A stretch of DNA of 64,000 nucleotides from Cynocephalus volans (GCF_027409185.1 NC_084462.1:186190071-186254070), one strand, 5' to 3'; shown: positions 24,216 through 36,463, numbered from the stretch's first letter. Numbers and translations: made by a program. Notes: generated by a model not told the origin, from the sequence alone.

Positions 24216-25970
24216 TTGAGACCACAGAAGGGACCCTGGAGACATTGTGAGTTTTGACCTGGGTGCACCTTAGTGAGTGGTGTGCAGTGGTGACATCTGT
24301 GGCATGTAAGGCTGGCACTGTTTTCTGCAGCACTGCCTTCTTGTCCTGGAGTGTCACCTGGGCAGTGGCTGGTGGGTTTACACTAATGAAGGCCCTCACA
24401 GACCTGACTTGGTACCTCGCCTGGCCATCTTTGGCAGCATACCTACCAGAGTGCTACTCCCCATAGAGTTGTGTTCTGACACTTTCTCCTCCTGGCTTCT
24501 AGGAGCAACGGTCATGCAAAGGGAAGGCTGGAAGGACCTTCTGTCCCGCATTAGGGGCTGTGTCAAAGCTCCAGAGATGGGGACCTGGGGATGTCTGTTT
24601 CTGGTTCTGGATACTTTCATAGAAGAACTCACACCCATCTGTCCTCCCACACTCCGTTCTGACCCACGCTTATCCTCACCACTTCGGTAGGTGGTCTCAG
24701 TGCACAGTGAGGTAGCAGGACTTGAACATGCCCTGGTGGAGGGCACATCATTGTCTACTTGTGTCTTTTGAGGCTCATCCTGGTGTATCATTGGTGATGG
24801 GACAATTGATTCAGTGCTGTTCACTCTCCTAAGGATGCAACTGTTTTCCTGGATGAACAAATCCTATCACTAGAGCTATGACATGGAGCCCACCTGGGAC
24901 AGCTCAGCAGAACCCAGTAGCCTAAGACTGAGCAGTGCAGGACAGTTCCCTGGTGGCGTTGGGTCTCCAGTTCTTCCCCTTTCCCTGCTTGTAGTTCTCA
25001 GGAATAACTGTTGAATGTGCTGGAAGGACAACATCCTGAGACAGGGAGGGACTGGGCAGCATGTCCTGGGCCGTGTTCCCATCCCTCCCCGGGAATGTAA
25101 CATCTTGAGTTAGGGAGGAACTGGCTGGGACAGTGCAGCATTTTTCCTTCTTCCCCCGGATGGAGGACCTACTCCAGAGCTTTAGTCCAGTGGCCTGTGT
25201 GACCTCTGGGGTTCACCACCTGGAGTAGGCTGCCTTTCAGGGTCCTGTTGCTGTGGTACAGGTGGGACACACACAGTTGAGACTCCATCTGCCCTGGGAA
25301 GCTTTCCTGAGTGTTGGGGAACAGCTCACAGAGATCCGAGACGTCTGTCCCTTGTCTATCTCTGAGTGATAAACCTACTTCGTGTAACCTGTTGCGTGTG
25401 AGCATGCTCTGTCTTGCTGGATGCAGACACGCTGGTGACTGTGTGCAGTGAGCCTGCATCTCCAGCTGCACATTCACGTTTGGCCACTCCACAACCACCC
25501 ATTTCCACCTGAGCACACGGCTGCTGCAGTCCCTCTGCCACGTGGCCTGGTGTGTTGTGGAGACCCGAGAGCAAGAGACCCCTCTAGGGCCTGCAGGTAA
25601 CCTTGAGACCCATGGGGACACGGAGAACTAGTGGCCAAGATGAGGTGTCTATGTCCCACTCTACCAGCCGGCTTTTAGCAGGAGTGGCCCTCGCTGCTCA
25701 CGACCTCAGCCCAGCCAAGTGTGACAAGTCCTCCTCAGCTCAGGCTTGACCTGGGCTCTGGACACTTGGTTGGAGGGACCATGAGAGCCTGGACCACAGC
25801 TCCCTTCTCCCTCCCTGTGCACACGCAGGGCCAGAGACAAAGGAATTGTAGGTGAGGAAGCAATTCAGAAAGGAAATCCCTCCAGGCCTCCCCTGCACTT
25901 GCCTCTGGGACTGGACCACTGCCTGCTGTGGGTTCCCTGTGCCACCGGGCACCCCTGTGTGCCCTTGCAC
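24216..25970. other. Unassigned intergenic sequence
   Basis: GC-richer than its flanks. A local internal similarity is seen at about 25030-25065 and 25100-25135 ('aacatcctgagacagggaggga' against 'aacatcttgagttagggaggaa'). The open frames here show no family resemblance. Confidence 0.35.
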
Positions 25971-25973
25971 GGA

Positions 25974-26318
25974 GGTCTGTGTCAGAGCTCGCACTGACAT
26001 CCCCCTCTGTGTCTCACACAGTAATGCATGCCTGTGTCCTCAGGGGTCACACTGTATTTCCAGATACAGCATGTTCTTGGAATCATCTCTAGAAATAATA
26101 AATCTGCCTTTCACAGGCCCAGCGCACTTTTCGTGAGGCCACCTGCAGGGTGTCTTTTCAAACCAACCCACTCCAGCCCTTCCCTGGAGCCTGCTGGACC
26201 CAGATCATCCCGTTGTTGCTGAAGGTGAATCCAGAGGCTGCACAGGAGAGTCTCAGGGACCCCACAGTCAGCACCAAGTCTCACCTGGACTCCACCAGCT
26301 GCACCTCATGCCAGACAC
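25974..26318 (-). pseudogene. IGHV3-type pseudogene (V exon and degenerate RSS)
   Basis: Exon 2 runs 26318-26012, with an intact acceptor (GCAG) and an IGHV3 framework: EVQLVES, then a stop, [17 protein letters not shown] and QQAPGKG. One G is missing in the GKGLEW codons, shifting the frame. FR3 is of the longer IGHV3-15/49-like kind (VKGRFIISRDDSKNMLYLE), then frame-broken before GMHYCVR. The heptamer reads CACAGAG (26011-26005), the nonamer ACACAGACC (25982-25974) and the spacer 22 bp, consistent with a base loss in the signal. The leader exon is not intact: the ATG expected near 26425 appears as ATC. It is non-functional for protein and probably poor for recombination. Confidence 0.88.
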
Positions 26319-26555
26319 CTGCAAACACAGAGACATGATGTTTACATGGACTCACATGGATGCAACACAGGCACACACAAGACTCTCAATGCACCCCACT
26401 CCTGAAAACGACCTTGGTCGATGGTGAGGAATGTAAGAGCTTGACACCGAGTTCCTAGTGGAGCTGCTGGGTTCTGTCCTGTCCCAAAACCTGGGTGGAG
26501 CTTCTCTGTGAGAATGCCTGGCAAGCCCCCTCTTTATATTAGCAGAGGAGAATCT

Positions 26556-26563
26556 ATTTGCAT
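26556..26563 (-). promoter_or_regulatory. Octamer of the IGHV3 pseudogene
   Basis: ATGCAAAT is retained at the expected distance upstream of the decayed leader, so germline transcription could persist. Confidence 0.7.
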
Positions 26564-26918
26564 GTGCTGCAGACACAACAGTGCAGCCCTTGTCTATCTC
26601 GTGCTGTGTGCCTGACCTTGTCATCCTATGAATGATCCCAGGTGCAGCCAGGACCAAGAATGCCAGCAACAAGGTGGCCCCTGTCCTGAGCATCCCTCCC
26701 ACTCTGTCTTATCATGAACCAGATAATCTGACCCATCCCTTCTGATATCATCCTCAGGAACTGAAATTCCTCTGGCCTCAGGGTTCTGTGGATGAGGATG
26801 AGGAGCCTGTGAGGTCTGCCCCAGAGGTGCCGTGGTTGGGGCCATCTTCCTACTTTCCTTCATTTCTGTGTGACATGTGGCCTTTTCAGGTCTCGGGAAT
26901 TAGAATTTGAAATGGGAC

Positions 26919-27300
26919 ATCTTTTTTTTTTTTTTTTTTTTTTTTTAGAGTTGTAAATTCATTTTTCCCATTAGGGTCTTACACAAAACTCTAACATATA
27001 AACCTGATAGAAAGTCTTCATCTGAGGCTGTGGCGGGCATCCCTGTTTTATTGACTTCTCTCTTGCAGCATGAAAACTGCCTTCCTGAAATGAAGGTCTC
27101 AGGCCCCATCACCACTGTTATTGTGCGAGAGTTTTGTTTCCCCCAAGCATCTCCAATTCTGATAATTTCCCTCAGTTGTAAACAATAAGGGAACATGTTG
27201 GCTGTTAGGATCAAAACTCCAGGATATAAAGTTGAGTTGATGAAATATCCAGGCACCAAGGACCCCACAGGGATACCCCATCTCCTGCCGAGCCTCGGTC
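26919..27300 (-). pseudogene. Possible polyadenylated retrocopy, identity unknown
   Basis: A run of about 28 T (26919-26946) reads as a poly(A) tail on the minus strand and follows roughly 350 bp of non-repetitive sequence. The minus-strand open frame at 26945-27475 includes IIRIGDAWGKQNSRTITVVM, but I do not recognise a family. No target duplication was identified. It could equally be an unrecognised repeat. Confidence 0.3.
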
Positions 27301-27545
27301 TTACAGAGGGAGCGAACTTTCCTAGGGATACAGATTGGAGTTGAGGGGAGAGGGGTAAGGGAAAGGAGGTTGAGGGATCATTGGAAGGGGACAAAGGGGA
27401 CAAAAGTATTTTCTGGTGATGGGTGTGCCCCCAATATGAATCTGGCACCCACATCATGGGCAGGAGGGGGAACAATCAGCTTTGTATCTCATGAAAGTTT
27501 GAAATAAGTAAGTAAGTAAGTAAGTAAGTAATAATATTTTAAAAA
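27301..27545 (+). mobile_element. L1 3' UTR fragment with (AAGT)n tail
   Basis: G/A-rich sequence ending 'ctttgtatctcatgaaagtttgaaa' and a (TAAG)n run (27508-27530). It resembles the fuller L1 3' end at 40000-40262. Confidence 0.5.
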
Positions 27546-29015
27546 ATACAAGACAAGAATATAACAACTTAAAGACCAAATGGATCTAAACAACACAGAG
27601 AACTTTCAACTGATCCACAAAAGTATATACATTTTTCTCAAGCACACATGGAACATTCTACATAATAGATTCTATTTTATGCAACAAACACATATGAAGA
27701 TTAAAATTGTTCCAATATCTGTTCTGACCACAGCAAATCAATAGTCGCAATAAGGTGTAATTCACCAATGTGAGGAAACTAAAGAGCACTCATGTGAACA
27801 ACCATTTTATCAACAGGAAATGAAAAGATGATTTTAAAATATCTCCAGAAATAAAAATTAAAGCACAGTTTAACACAGGTTATGAGATGTGGCCAAACCT
27901 TCCCAGTGAATAAAAACAGTGAGGAACAGCTTCATTGGACAGTTATGGGACCTCAAACAGCCAGCCCGGGTTTGCTCTGAACACTCCAGTTCTAGAACAT
28001 ATTTTGAACCATGACTAAGTAGAGACATCGCTGGGATACACGGATGGTTAATATAAGCAAGTTGCTGCGTGAGATAAACCACATCACAGAATGAAATAAA
28101 AACAGCACGATCATCTCAGCAAATGCAGAAAGAGCATTTGTTACAATTCAAGATATTTTTTAGAATAAAAAATTTCAACAAGTTATTTATAGAAAAAAAT
28201 ATACTTCATTACTTTAAAGGTAACACACAACAATCCCATAGTTAACCACATGCTTCACAGCGACAGTGAAAAGCTTTATACACATGACCAGGAACAAGAC
28301 ATAACCCCCCCTCTCCACTACTCTTCAACATAGAAGTGGAAGCTCCAGCCAGATCAGTAAGTTAGTAATGAGAAATAAATGAGGTCCACATTGGAAAAAA
28401 CAATGAAAACCGTTTCTGGTTGCTGATAACATCATCTCATACATAAAAAAGATGAAAGTCCACACCCCACCTAATAACTGTGAGAACTAATAAACAATCT
28501 AGAAATGGTGCACGATACAAAATCAACACACGGAAATCAATAGCATTTCTTTACACCAAAACAAGCCACCTATAAAACAAATCAAGAAAACAAATTCATT
28601 TTCTATAGTATCAGAAAAAAGAATTAAAATCTAGGAAAATTTAAGCAAATAGGTGAAAAATGTGTATACTTAAAATTCTAAAGCATTAATGAAAAAATAA
28701 TAAAAGGACCTAGTAAAGGAAAGAATAACTTGCGTTCACAGATTTTAAGAATTAATGTAATTATAAGGTTTATATTACTCGAAGGATTAAACACAATCAT
28801 TATCAATATCCCATTGTAATTTTTTACACATAAATGAAAAGTAACTCTAAAATGTGTTTAAAAACACAGAAAACTGCAAATACCCAAAGCAATTCTGAAC
28901 TTAATAACAGAGTTGCAGGCCATCTATGATTTTTATATTACAAAAAAAAAAAAATGTTTTCTACTGAACCTTTCAAAGATCATTAGAGTTTAAGTCATGT
29001 TCAAATTTCCTGGAA
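27546..29015 (+). mobile_element. Old sense L1, ORF2 part
   Basis: Sense ORF2 remnants run from the endonuclease region (27600-27730) through the reverse-transcriptase region. An 'atcatctcagcaaatgcagaaagagcatttgt' type motif lies near 28110, and 'atcaacacacggaaatcaatagcatttct' near 28520. It is heavily mutated. Confidence 0.75.
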
Positions 29016-29615
29016 AATATGGGTTTTAGATTTTTGGCTTCTTTAGACAACTGTAATCTCAATTGGCTGCAGACTGCAAGTCCTGACGCTCCTGCTGGTA
29101 ACTGTCATCCCAATGTCAATGTGGGCTTCTTAGTCCTTGACGCACAGCTCAGGCATGATCCCTTGCACACCTCTCAGGAGGCAGCCTGGAGCCTTGACTG
29201 TGATCTGCACGCACATTTCTTCTCACAGCCTGTGCTTTGTGGGTCCCCTTCAGCTACACACCTGCAGGTCAGGAGGTGAGCCAGGTCTCCATGCAGATGC
29301 AGCAGCTTCCTCTCCACCTGCTCCTCTCCCTGCTGCTGTCTCCACTGGTTGCTTCCTAGGGGGTTCCCTTTCTGTCTTTATTTCCACCAAGGCAGGGTTT
29401 TCACTGTTGCTGGTGTATGAATTCAGCAGTGATGGCGAATTCCAGATTCTCACACCACCAGGACATGGCTGGGAGGGAAAGGGCTGCTGCCTGGTTGTTG
29501 TCACATATAATGTTGTGTGAACCTGGCTGAACATTTCTGATCCACAGGAACCACAGTCATCACCTTCTAGTGTCCAGAATATGATACATGATGAAGGCGT
29601 ATAACCCCCCAACCA
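29016..29615. other. Non-L1 segment between L1 parts
   Basis: About 600 bp of GC-richer sequence interrupts the old L1. No gene or repeat family was recognised. Confidence 0.4.
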
Positions 29616-30475
29616 AAGTTGTGAGAAGCTCAATTAAAAATTGGCAAGGAATGGAATACCTGAGGAGCAAATGAAAAGATCCCTAAACTCATTAGTCCTC
29701 AGGAAAATGCAAACCAAAACACAAGATAGCACTTCAGAGCCAATAACATGGTTGTAATTTTTAAGAAAAATACCATTTTCCTCATGGATATCTAGACATT
29801 GGAAAAATTACAGAAAGCTGGTGGTCAGGCAAAATTGTAAAACCGCTGTTGCAATGATTTGGGCAGTTATAGAAAAGGTTAAATGCAGAAAAACCACACG
29901 ACACAGTGATTCCACCCCTATATATATTCCAAGATAACAGAAAAGAGGTGACCAGCAGAAATTTCCATGAATGTTCACAGCAGCACTATTCACAGTAGCC
30001 AAAAATGAAAAATCCCAAACATTCACTGACTGATGAACTGATAAACAAATGTGGTAAATTGATAAAAATGAAAACTATTCACCTATAAAAATGAACGAGA
30101 TACCGACACATGCTATCACAAGAATGAACTTTGAAAACATTATTCCACGTTAGAGAAACAGACACCAAAGACCACATATTATATCAGTGCATTTATATGA
30201 AAAGTCCAGAATAGGTGAGTCCATAGAGACAGAAATCATACTAGTGGTTTTTAGGGGCTTTGAGAGACAGGAATGTGAAGCAGCTGCTTGAAGGGAGTGG
30301 GGTTTCTTTTTAAGGCAATGAAATGTCCTCTAACTAGACAGTGGTGACATTTAACAAACCACGTGAAAATACTGTGTCACTAAACTGCACACTTTAAAAT
30401 GGTTAAAATGGTGAATGTAATTTTTGTAAGTTCTGCCATCACACACCATAAAAACACATTACATTCAATTTATTT
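29616..30475 (+). mobile_element. Old sense L1, 3' part
   Basis: Carries the ORF2 C-terminal and 3' UTR order typical of ancient L1: 'aggaaaatgcaaaccaaaac' near 29701, 'tgttcacagcagcactattcac' near 29972 and 'gaatgaactttgaaaacatt' near 30122. It is non-coding. Confidence 0.7.
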
Positions 30476-30706
30476 TTATATTAATATTTTAAGGTAACAG
30501 AAACCACATTTTAAAGGAACCCACAAAGCAAATGAAGAAAAAGTAAGAGTTCCTGAGTGTGACTTCTGTTGAGCTTGGACAGGAGACACTGAGGACAGAA
30601 AGGACAGCCTGGGTACCCTCTGCACCTGCTCCTCAGTGGAAATTCTGTACTAAGTGCACACTGAGCTCCTCCTAATTCCAAGTCCCCTCCTTTCTAAAAG
30701 GAAACA

Positions 30707-30745
30707 GATTTGCGTCTGTACTCACACTGGGTTTCCCTCACTGTG
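30707..30745 (-). other. 23-RSS of the clan II pseudogene
   Basis: Perfect heptamer CACAGTG (30745-30739), 23-bp spacer and nonamer ACGCAAATC (30715-30707). The signal has outlived the coding sequence. Confidence 0.8.
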
Positions 30746-31178
30746 TTTCTCGTACACTAATACACAGCCGTATCCTGGACTATCAGCTGCTCACGGTTAT
30801 ATAATCTTGGCTCTTGGAGGTGTCCCTCATGATGCTGACTCAGGATTTAAGATCTGTATTATAAATTGTGCTTTCACAACCCCATATCACACTTACCCAC
30901 TGCAGCCCCTTTCCTGAATGCCGGTGGTTCCAGTGCAAACCATACCTAGTTATAGAGAATCCAGAGACAGTGGAGGTGAGGGACTGGGTCTATGAAGTTA
31001 CACCAGGCCAGGTTCTGACTCCTGAAGCTGCACCTTGGATGGGACAGCTGGGGACAAGGAGCATCACCATCAGTCAAACACACCAGAAGCCCCATGCCCA
31101 GGTCCCATCCCTGAAGTCCCAGAGGCACTCACAGCAGGGAGCAGCCACCAAGCACAAGAGTCACCTCAGGACATCCAT
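30746..31178 (-). pseudogene. IGHV clan II pseudogene
   Basis: Leader exon 1 is 31178-31133 (46 nt) with donor GTGAGT, but a TGA sits at its sixth codon (MDVLR-stop). Exon 2 is 31047-30746, with the acceptor CCCCAG present. Its start reads KVQLQESEPGLV followed by a stop. Allowing frameshifts, the sequence then follows a clan II framework (a GFSIT-like CDR1, GKGLQW, IYNTDLKS, RDTSKS, DTAVY) with at least three more stops, including one in place of the tyrosine before the YxC cysteine. No octamer was found upstream. It is closest to the IGHV4-like genes of this window and too decayed to place further. Confidence 0.85.
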
Positions 31179-31732
31179 ATTCTGATGAAGGGCTCCTGGT
31201 GAGAAGGAGACTGGGGATGCTCAGCCCAGGGCTGTGCTTTCATCCTGACACTGGGGTCTGCTCTGCATGAGGGGAGTCCCTGATGATATAAGTGGGAGAG
31301 CAGAGCGCAGGGTGTCGACCCACCCTTCATTGCGCAGAGTGTTTACGTCGTGCTGTTCAGAAGAACTGGTGAGACAGAACCTCAGGGACTCTTCTATGCA
31401 TCACTGCCTGGTCTTCCTGTTTCCAGAGAAATATGAAGAGAAGTGGAGATGGAGGATGTAGGGCTTGACAGCACAGAACATGTGGAAGTGTTTAACTTAA
31501 AGTGATTTCTGGTTCAAGGAGAAATCCATGACCTTTTGATCCTCAGGTGCTCCCTTCACCATGTCTGGTGTTTGAATCTGGCTGTCAGCCGTGACCTCAG
31601 TCTCTCTGCACACAAACCCCTTATGTGTGACTTCAATTGAGAAAGTTGGGCTTCTATAGATTGTAGTAGATGGTTCACTTCAGAACAGGCAGACGTTCCT
31701 CAGAGAGACAGATATGCATACGCGTCTCTGTG

Positions 31733-31765
<33 letters not shown>

Positions 31766-33050
31766 AAGTTTTTGAGAGAGAGAGAGAGACAGAGAGACAG
31801 AGAGAGACAGAGAGACAGAGACAGAAAGACAGAGAGATGGAGAGACAGAGAGACAGAGAGAGACAGAAAGACCTCCACTACATCCTGCTTCTCAGACACA
31901 GTCACTAAGGCGAAAACATAGACATAAGATCCCCCCTCCCTTTTGATACAAACTTATGGAATAAGACATATTACTGTGGAAATTTCTAGAAAACTCAATC
32001 TTCTTCAATCCCATTTAGAAATCCTCTGTTCACACTCCTGCCCCAACACTTCCAACGTCAGCCTTGACTGTCACATCAGACTCAGTCTTCGGGTTCGTGA
32101 TCTCGTCACTTGCTTCAGGTCACAGGTGACTCCTCGGTGGTGTTTTCTCAAGCGCAGCTCCTCCTGCATCTGCAGACCTGTGAGATGGACACTCTGTGCC
32201 CTGCCTCCCCTTAACCCAATGTACTGTGGAGAGTCATGTCCAGGATGAAAAATGTAGACAATCTGGTTCAAAGAGTAATTCCCGGCACCTGGGAGTCACT
32301 GGATCACAGCAAATCTGAATGTGAGTTGGGCACATGGTGCCACTGTCTGAGTTCTGGTCCATTTCTAGTGTCTGGGAATGACATTGCATGACTCACAACT
32401 TCTCTCTTTTGGAATCTTGTCCCACCCTATTAGGAACACTTCCTTTCTCAATTTGAAATTGTTGGTGTTTGCAGTTGATTACTTCTTATAGCATTTTTTA
32501 TTTAAAATGAGCTGGGAGAAGTTATAGGTTGTGAAGTTGTATTAAAATATATGTACAACCTGTTCCCTCATGATAGTCCCAGGCATACAGCAGATAATCC
32601 TAACTAATCACATCAGAAACAATGACATCAAAAAGGAGAAAAGGTACAAATAAAAAACAGAAACTATAAATCTGTGTAAATTAGCAGATTCCAATTAAGA
32701 AAATAGTGAAGTTATTGGAGTAACTGAATTGTTTCCTCAAGGTATGGGGTTTAAGGAAAATTTAGATGTAAATGTAGAAAGATGGAATTAGGTGTAAAGG
32801 CATCGATTTGCTCATAGAAAATGAAAATGTAGACTCTTAGGCCAAAAAAAAAAAAAAAAAAATTCTAACTCCCCAATATGCCCTGCCCTGGTCCCAGGAG
32901 CTGGGCTCTGTGGGCAGAGTGGCAGCAGTGCCTCTAGACCAGTCCTGTGTCACCTTCCAGGGCTTCTGCTACTTTCCTCAGAAGAATGTTATAGAGATTT
33001 TCCTCTGTGTTTTACTCTAACAGTTAAATAGTTTCAAGATTCAAATGTAA
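31179..33050. other. Intergenic sequence
   Basis: Holds the dinucleotide repeat at 31731-31871 and an A-run at 32843-32861. No gene or V relic was recognised. Confidence 0.4.
31731..31871 (+). repeat. (GT)n followed by (GA)n/(GACA)n microsatellite
   Basis: GT repeats at about 31732-31761 are followed by GAGA/GACAGA repeats to about 31871. Apparent open frames across it are low-complexity artefacts. Confidence 0.9.
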
Positions 33051-33305
33051 GATTTATTCCATTTTGAGTTGAATTTTGAATAATGGTGCAATTTCATTCT
33101 TTGCATGTGGATATCCAATTTTCCCAACCCAATTTTTGAAGAAATTGTGTTCTTCCCATTGAGTGTTGTTGGCACCTTTGTCAAAAATAAGTTGAAAAAA
33201 ATGTTTGGTTTTATTTCTGGGCAGTCTGCTCTATTTGTCTGTATGTCTGTTTGTAAGTCATCACCACTCTGTTTTGATTATTTTAGCTTTATAATATATT
33301 CTGAA
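33051..33305 (-). mobile_element. Antisense L1 piece
   Basis: Antisense ORF2 sequence ('tggatatccaattttcccaa' near 33107) stops at 33305, where sense L1 begins, giving a head-to-head inverted L1 arrangement. Confidence 0.65.
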
Positions 33306-34095
33306 CCATGATTAACTAGGAGTTATCTCTGGAATGCATGTATGTTTCAAAAGAATTAAGTAAATAAATATGATAAATGTCATTACAGAATGAAGGAGGA
33401 AAAACTTATGATCATCTCAACAGAGGCAGAAAAAGTATGACATACTTCAGCATCTTTTGAATATCAAAAATTTCAACAAACTAGTTATAGGAATAATATC
33501 CCTCACTACATTAAAGGTCATATATGACAATCCCACAGCTAATAACATACTTAACAGTGAAAGGTTACATTTGTTATATGTGATCAGAACAAGACAATAA
33601 CACCCACTCTCACCACTTCCTTTCAACATTTGCTTAACATTTCTAGCCAGAGTGTTGAGTTTGTAAAAATAAATAAATGGCATCCACTTAGGAAAGGAGG
33701 ATAAAAATTGTTTGTTTGCTCATAACATGATCTCTTACACAAGATCCCTAAAGACTTCATCTATTAACTGTGGGAACTAATAAACATATTTAGTAATATT
33801 TCATGACACAAAGTCTGCATAGAGAAATCAGTAGTGTTTCTATACACTAACAATGAACTACCTAAAAATAAATCAGTAAAACAATCCCATTCACAATAGC
33901 AGCAGAAAAACATAATTAAATTCTTGGGAATAAATCTAACCAAATTACTTAAAGATTTAAATATCGAAAACTCTAAAGCACTGATCCAAACTTGGAAGTA
34001 TTAATGGATGAGAACCTTAAAAAATTGATGGCAGACACAAAAATGCAGGTCAAGGAAGTCCACAGAGCACCTGACAGGGTGAATAAAAGCAACAG
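33306..34095 (+). mobile_element. Sense L1 piece, paralogous to 28000-28700
   Basis: Sense ORF2 remnants ('tgatcatctcaacagaggcagaaaaag' near 33410, 'aatcccattcacaatagcagcag' near 33884) and possibly a 5'-region fragment at 34010-34095. The order is similar to that at 28010-28700. Confidence 0.65.
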
Positions 34096-34108
34096 CAATG
34101 AAGCACAC

Positions 34109-34490
34109 ACACACCCAAACACCTGCACACACAAACACATGCACACACACACATACATACACACACACACACACACAAACACCTGCACACACAAACACAT
34201 GCACACACACACATACACACACATACACACACACAAACACATGCACACACACATATACATACACACACATACACACACACACATGCACACACACATATAC
34301 ATACACACACATACACACACACAAACACATGCACACACACACATACATACACACACATACACACACACAAACACATGCACACACACATACATACACACAC
34401 ATACACACACACAAACACATGCACACACACACATACACACATACATATACAAACATACACATATACATATATATATACACACACACACAC
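34109..34490 (+). repeat. Complex AC-rich tandem repeat
   Basis: About 380 bp of (AC)n interrupted regularly by ATAC, AAACAC and ATGCAC. Blocks such as AAACACATGCACACACAC recur roughly every 45-65 bp, giving higher-order periodicity beyond a simple dinucleotide. Long open frames across it on both strands are artefacts. Confidence 0.9.
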
Positions 34491-34595
34491 CTATAGGGAT
34501 GGCCGGTGTGCTCAGTGGCTGAGCGTGGTGCAGACAACAATGTGCCGAGGGTTGTGATCCCCTTACCAGTCAAAAAAAAAAAAGAAAGAAAGAAA
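34491..34595 (+). mobile_element. tRNA-derived SINE (bat-like), partial
   Basis: Starts TATAGGGATGGCCGGTG, with an A-box-like TGGCTGAGCGTGG and a B-box-like GGTTGTGATCC (34550-34560), then CCCCTTACCAGTC and an A-rich tail. The layout matches the right arm of a SINE I associate with Rhinolophus-type bats. The species link is from memory. Confidence 0.7.
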
Positions 34596-36449
34596 CTCAA
34601 GAGCACAAACCTCCATGGTTTCCAGGAATGGGGTAGAGAAATCAGAGCTGTAGCTGAAGAATTGCTGAAGACTCAGGGTGGGAATCTGAGAGTTGGGTGC
34701 ACCCCAGGGGCCAGTCTCAGAGATCCCAACGCTTTTTGACTCCACCTCAGGGTTCCATCCAGGTTCCCAAAGAGAAGAATCCTCCTGCTCCCAGAAGAGA
34801 AAGGAGGAAGGAGCCATCCTGAAATACACCAGAGCAGGATGATGTTTATGGAAGCCTGACCTCAGGAGAAACTATGTTAGTGGATCCTAATAGGTTGGGA
34901 GTTCATCAGAGCATAACTGGACTGAGAAAAGAAAAACCCAAAACCCCTTCTCCCTTCACCCCACATCCTTCCAGCCTCCCCGAAAGGCAAGTAAAAAGAG
35001 AAGCACCTGTGAATGCCACGCCCAGGACAGGACTCACTACAGGACAGAAGTCATCCTAGGACTGTGCACTGCTTCCCCTACCCCACACCTTACCCACATC
35101 CACAGGGCTTCTGTGTAATAACAGAGAAAAGCTAAAACACCACATACACCTTAGACACTATTTAAGAAGACTCTATGAAAACCTAGTCTACAGAGCCGAC
35201 TAAAAGAAAGACATCAATGGACATTTTATCCATCTGTGGCTTGTCATGTCATCCTCTTTACAGGGGCTTTTCGAGGGGTAACATTTTGGATTAAATACTC
35301 CAGCCTGTCAATGTTCCTTCCCTAGATTGAGCTGTTGTCTTCTCCTCTGTGCATGTGGTTTTTCCTGTTTTCCTGATAAATGCGTATTCCCTAGATTCCC
35401 TGGTCTGCACCACGTGAGGTTCTGAGGTCTGTGCTTCACTTTTCAACCTCATTACATTACTGAGCTCCTGATCTGCACCTGCACAGGGCAGAGATGGCAA
35501 GAACGGAGCAGGGCTCTAGGCCCATGCAGCTGTTTATGTAAGGACAAATCTAGTGAGAATTTACACAACAGAAGACAGAGGGTGACATTAGGGGAGTGTC
35601 TGTAGGACACTTGGGGAAAGCAGAGGGTAGGCAGGGTCAGGGCCCTTACTGGCTGGATTTTATTATCCAAATGGGTTCTCCCAAGTTCCCTGGTGGTCGA
35701 CTGGTTAGGTTTTGGAGCTCTCTCAAATGGATTCTCCCCGTAGCAGCAGAGACACAAGTCTTAGAACACAGTTCTCAAGGTCCCTTGAGAGACATGACCC
35801 AAAATTCAGTTCAGCAGGGCTATGATGGGTGTTTATCTCTGTGCTTCTCCCCCTGAGTCCTCCACATGGAAGTATAAGAGCTGTGACTGGCCCTCAGGCA
35901 GCTGGTTTTCTGTCCCGGACACTGGGGGTTGGACAGAGAGTGGGACAAACCCTGAACATCAGTGTCCACAGTGTGGATGAGGATCCAGAGGTGAAACTGC
36001 CCCAGGCAGAGCAGGAACCCATGGGCAGAGGCCCCGGATACTGAGCATAGCCAGGTGGGGACACGTGTGCATGACTGAGGGGAAAGACCCACATGGGGAC
36101 AGTGGGCACCTGGACTGAGCTAACTTTAGGAAAAAATTGCTTGATTAGTGGAAGATAAGCATCTTTACAATGATTTGTGTGTCAGGAAAGAGAACAGGTT
36201 ATGATAAAACCTGAGGAAAGAAAGGTCCCAGTGAATGGAAACATCTGATCTGCACATGAGGAAAGTTCCTTCACTCTGTGTTGCCTGCAGTGAGAATGTG
36301 AGAAATCAGAGCCACAAAGAACAAAGCAGGAAATGACCCTGAGGGACATCTGGGAGTCAGCAGAGCAGAGGAAACCTCAGACTCCAAGAGGAACGCCCAT
36401 CCCCTCTCTGCACCTGCTCCATGGGGCACAGGAGCTGGGTGGGCCTTGA

Positions 36450-36463
36450 GCGCCCCCTGCAGC
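36450..36463 (-). promoter_or_regulatory. CTCF-like motif variant 3' of the copy 1 IGHV gene
   Basis: The minus strand reads GCTGCAGGGGGCGC, keeping the GGGGGCGC core but with two changes at the 5' side relative to CCACCAGGGGGCGC. It lies 27 bp beyond the nonamer. Confidence 0.45.

Noticed and set aside
29100-29520. GC-rich stretch with open frames on both strands as a possible V relic or gene
   Set aside because: No V framework, RSS, leader or recognised protein pattern was found.
34109-34490. Regularly spaced repeats that might suggest a CRISPR-like array
   Set aside because: The units are low-complexity AC sequence without unique spacers, and the genome is mammalian.
34001-34606. Long open frames on both strands (up to about 200 codons) across the AC-rich array
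   Set aside because: They translate to alternating Cys/Val or Thr/His and arise from dinucleotide repeats lacking stops; no gene features are present.
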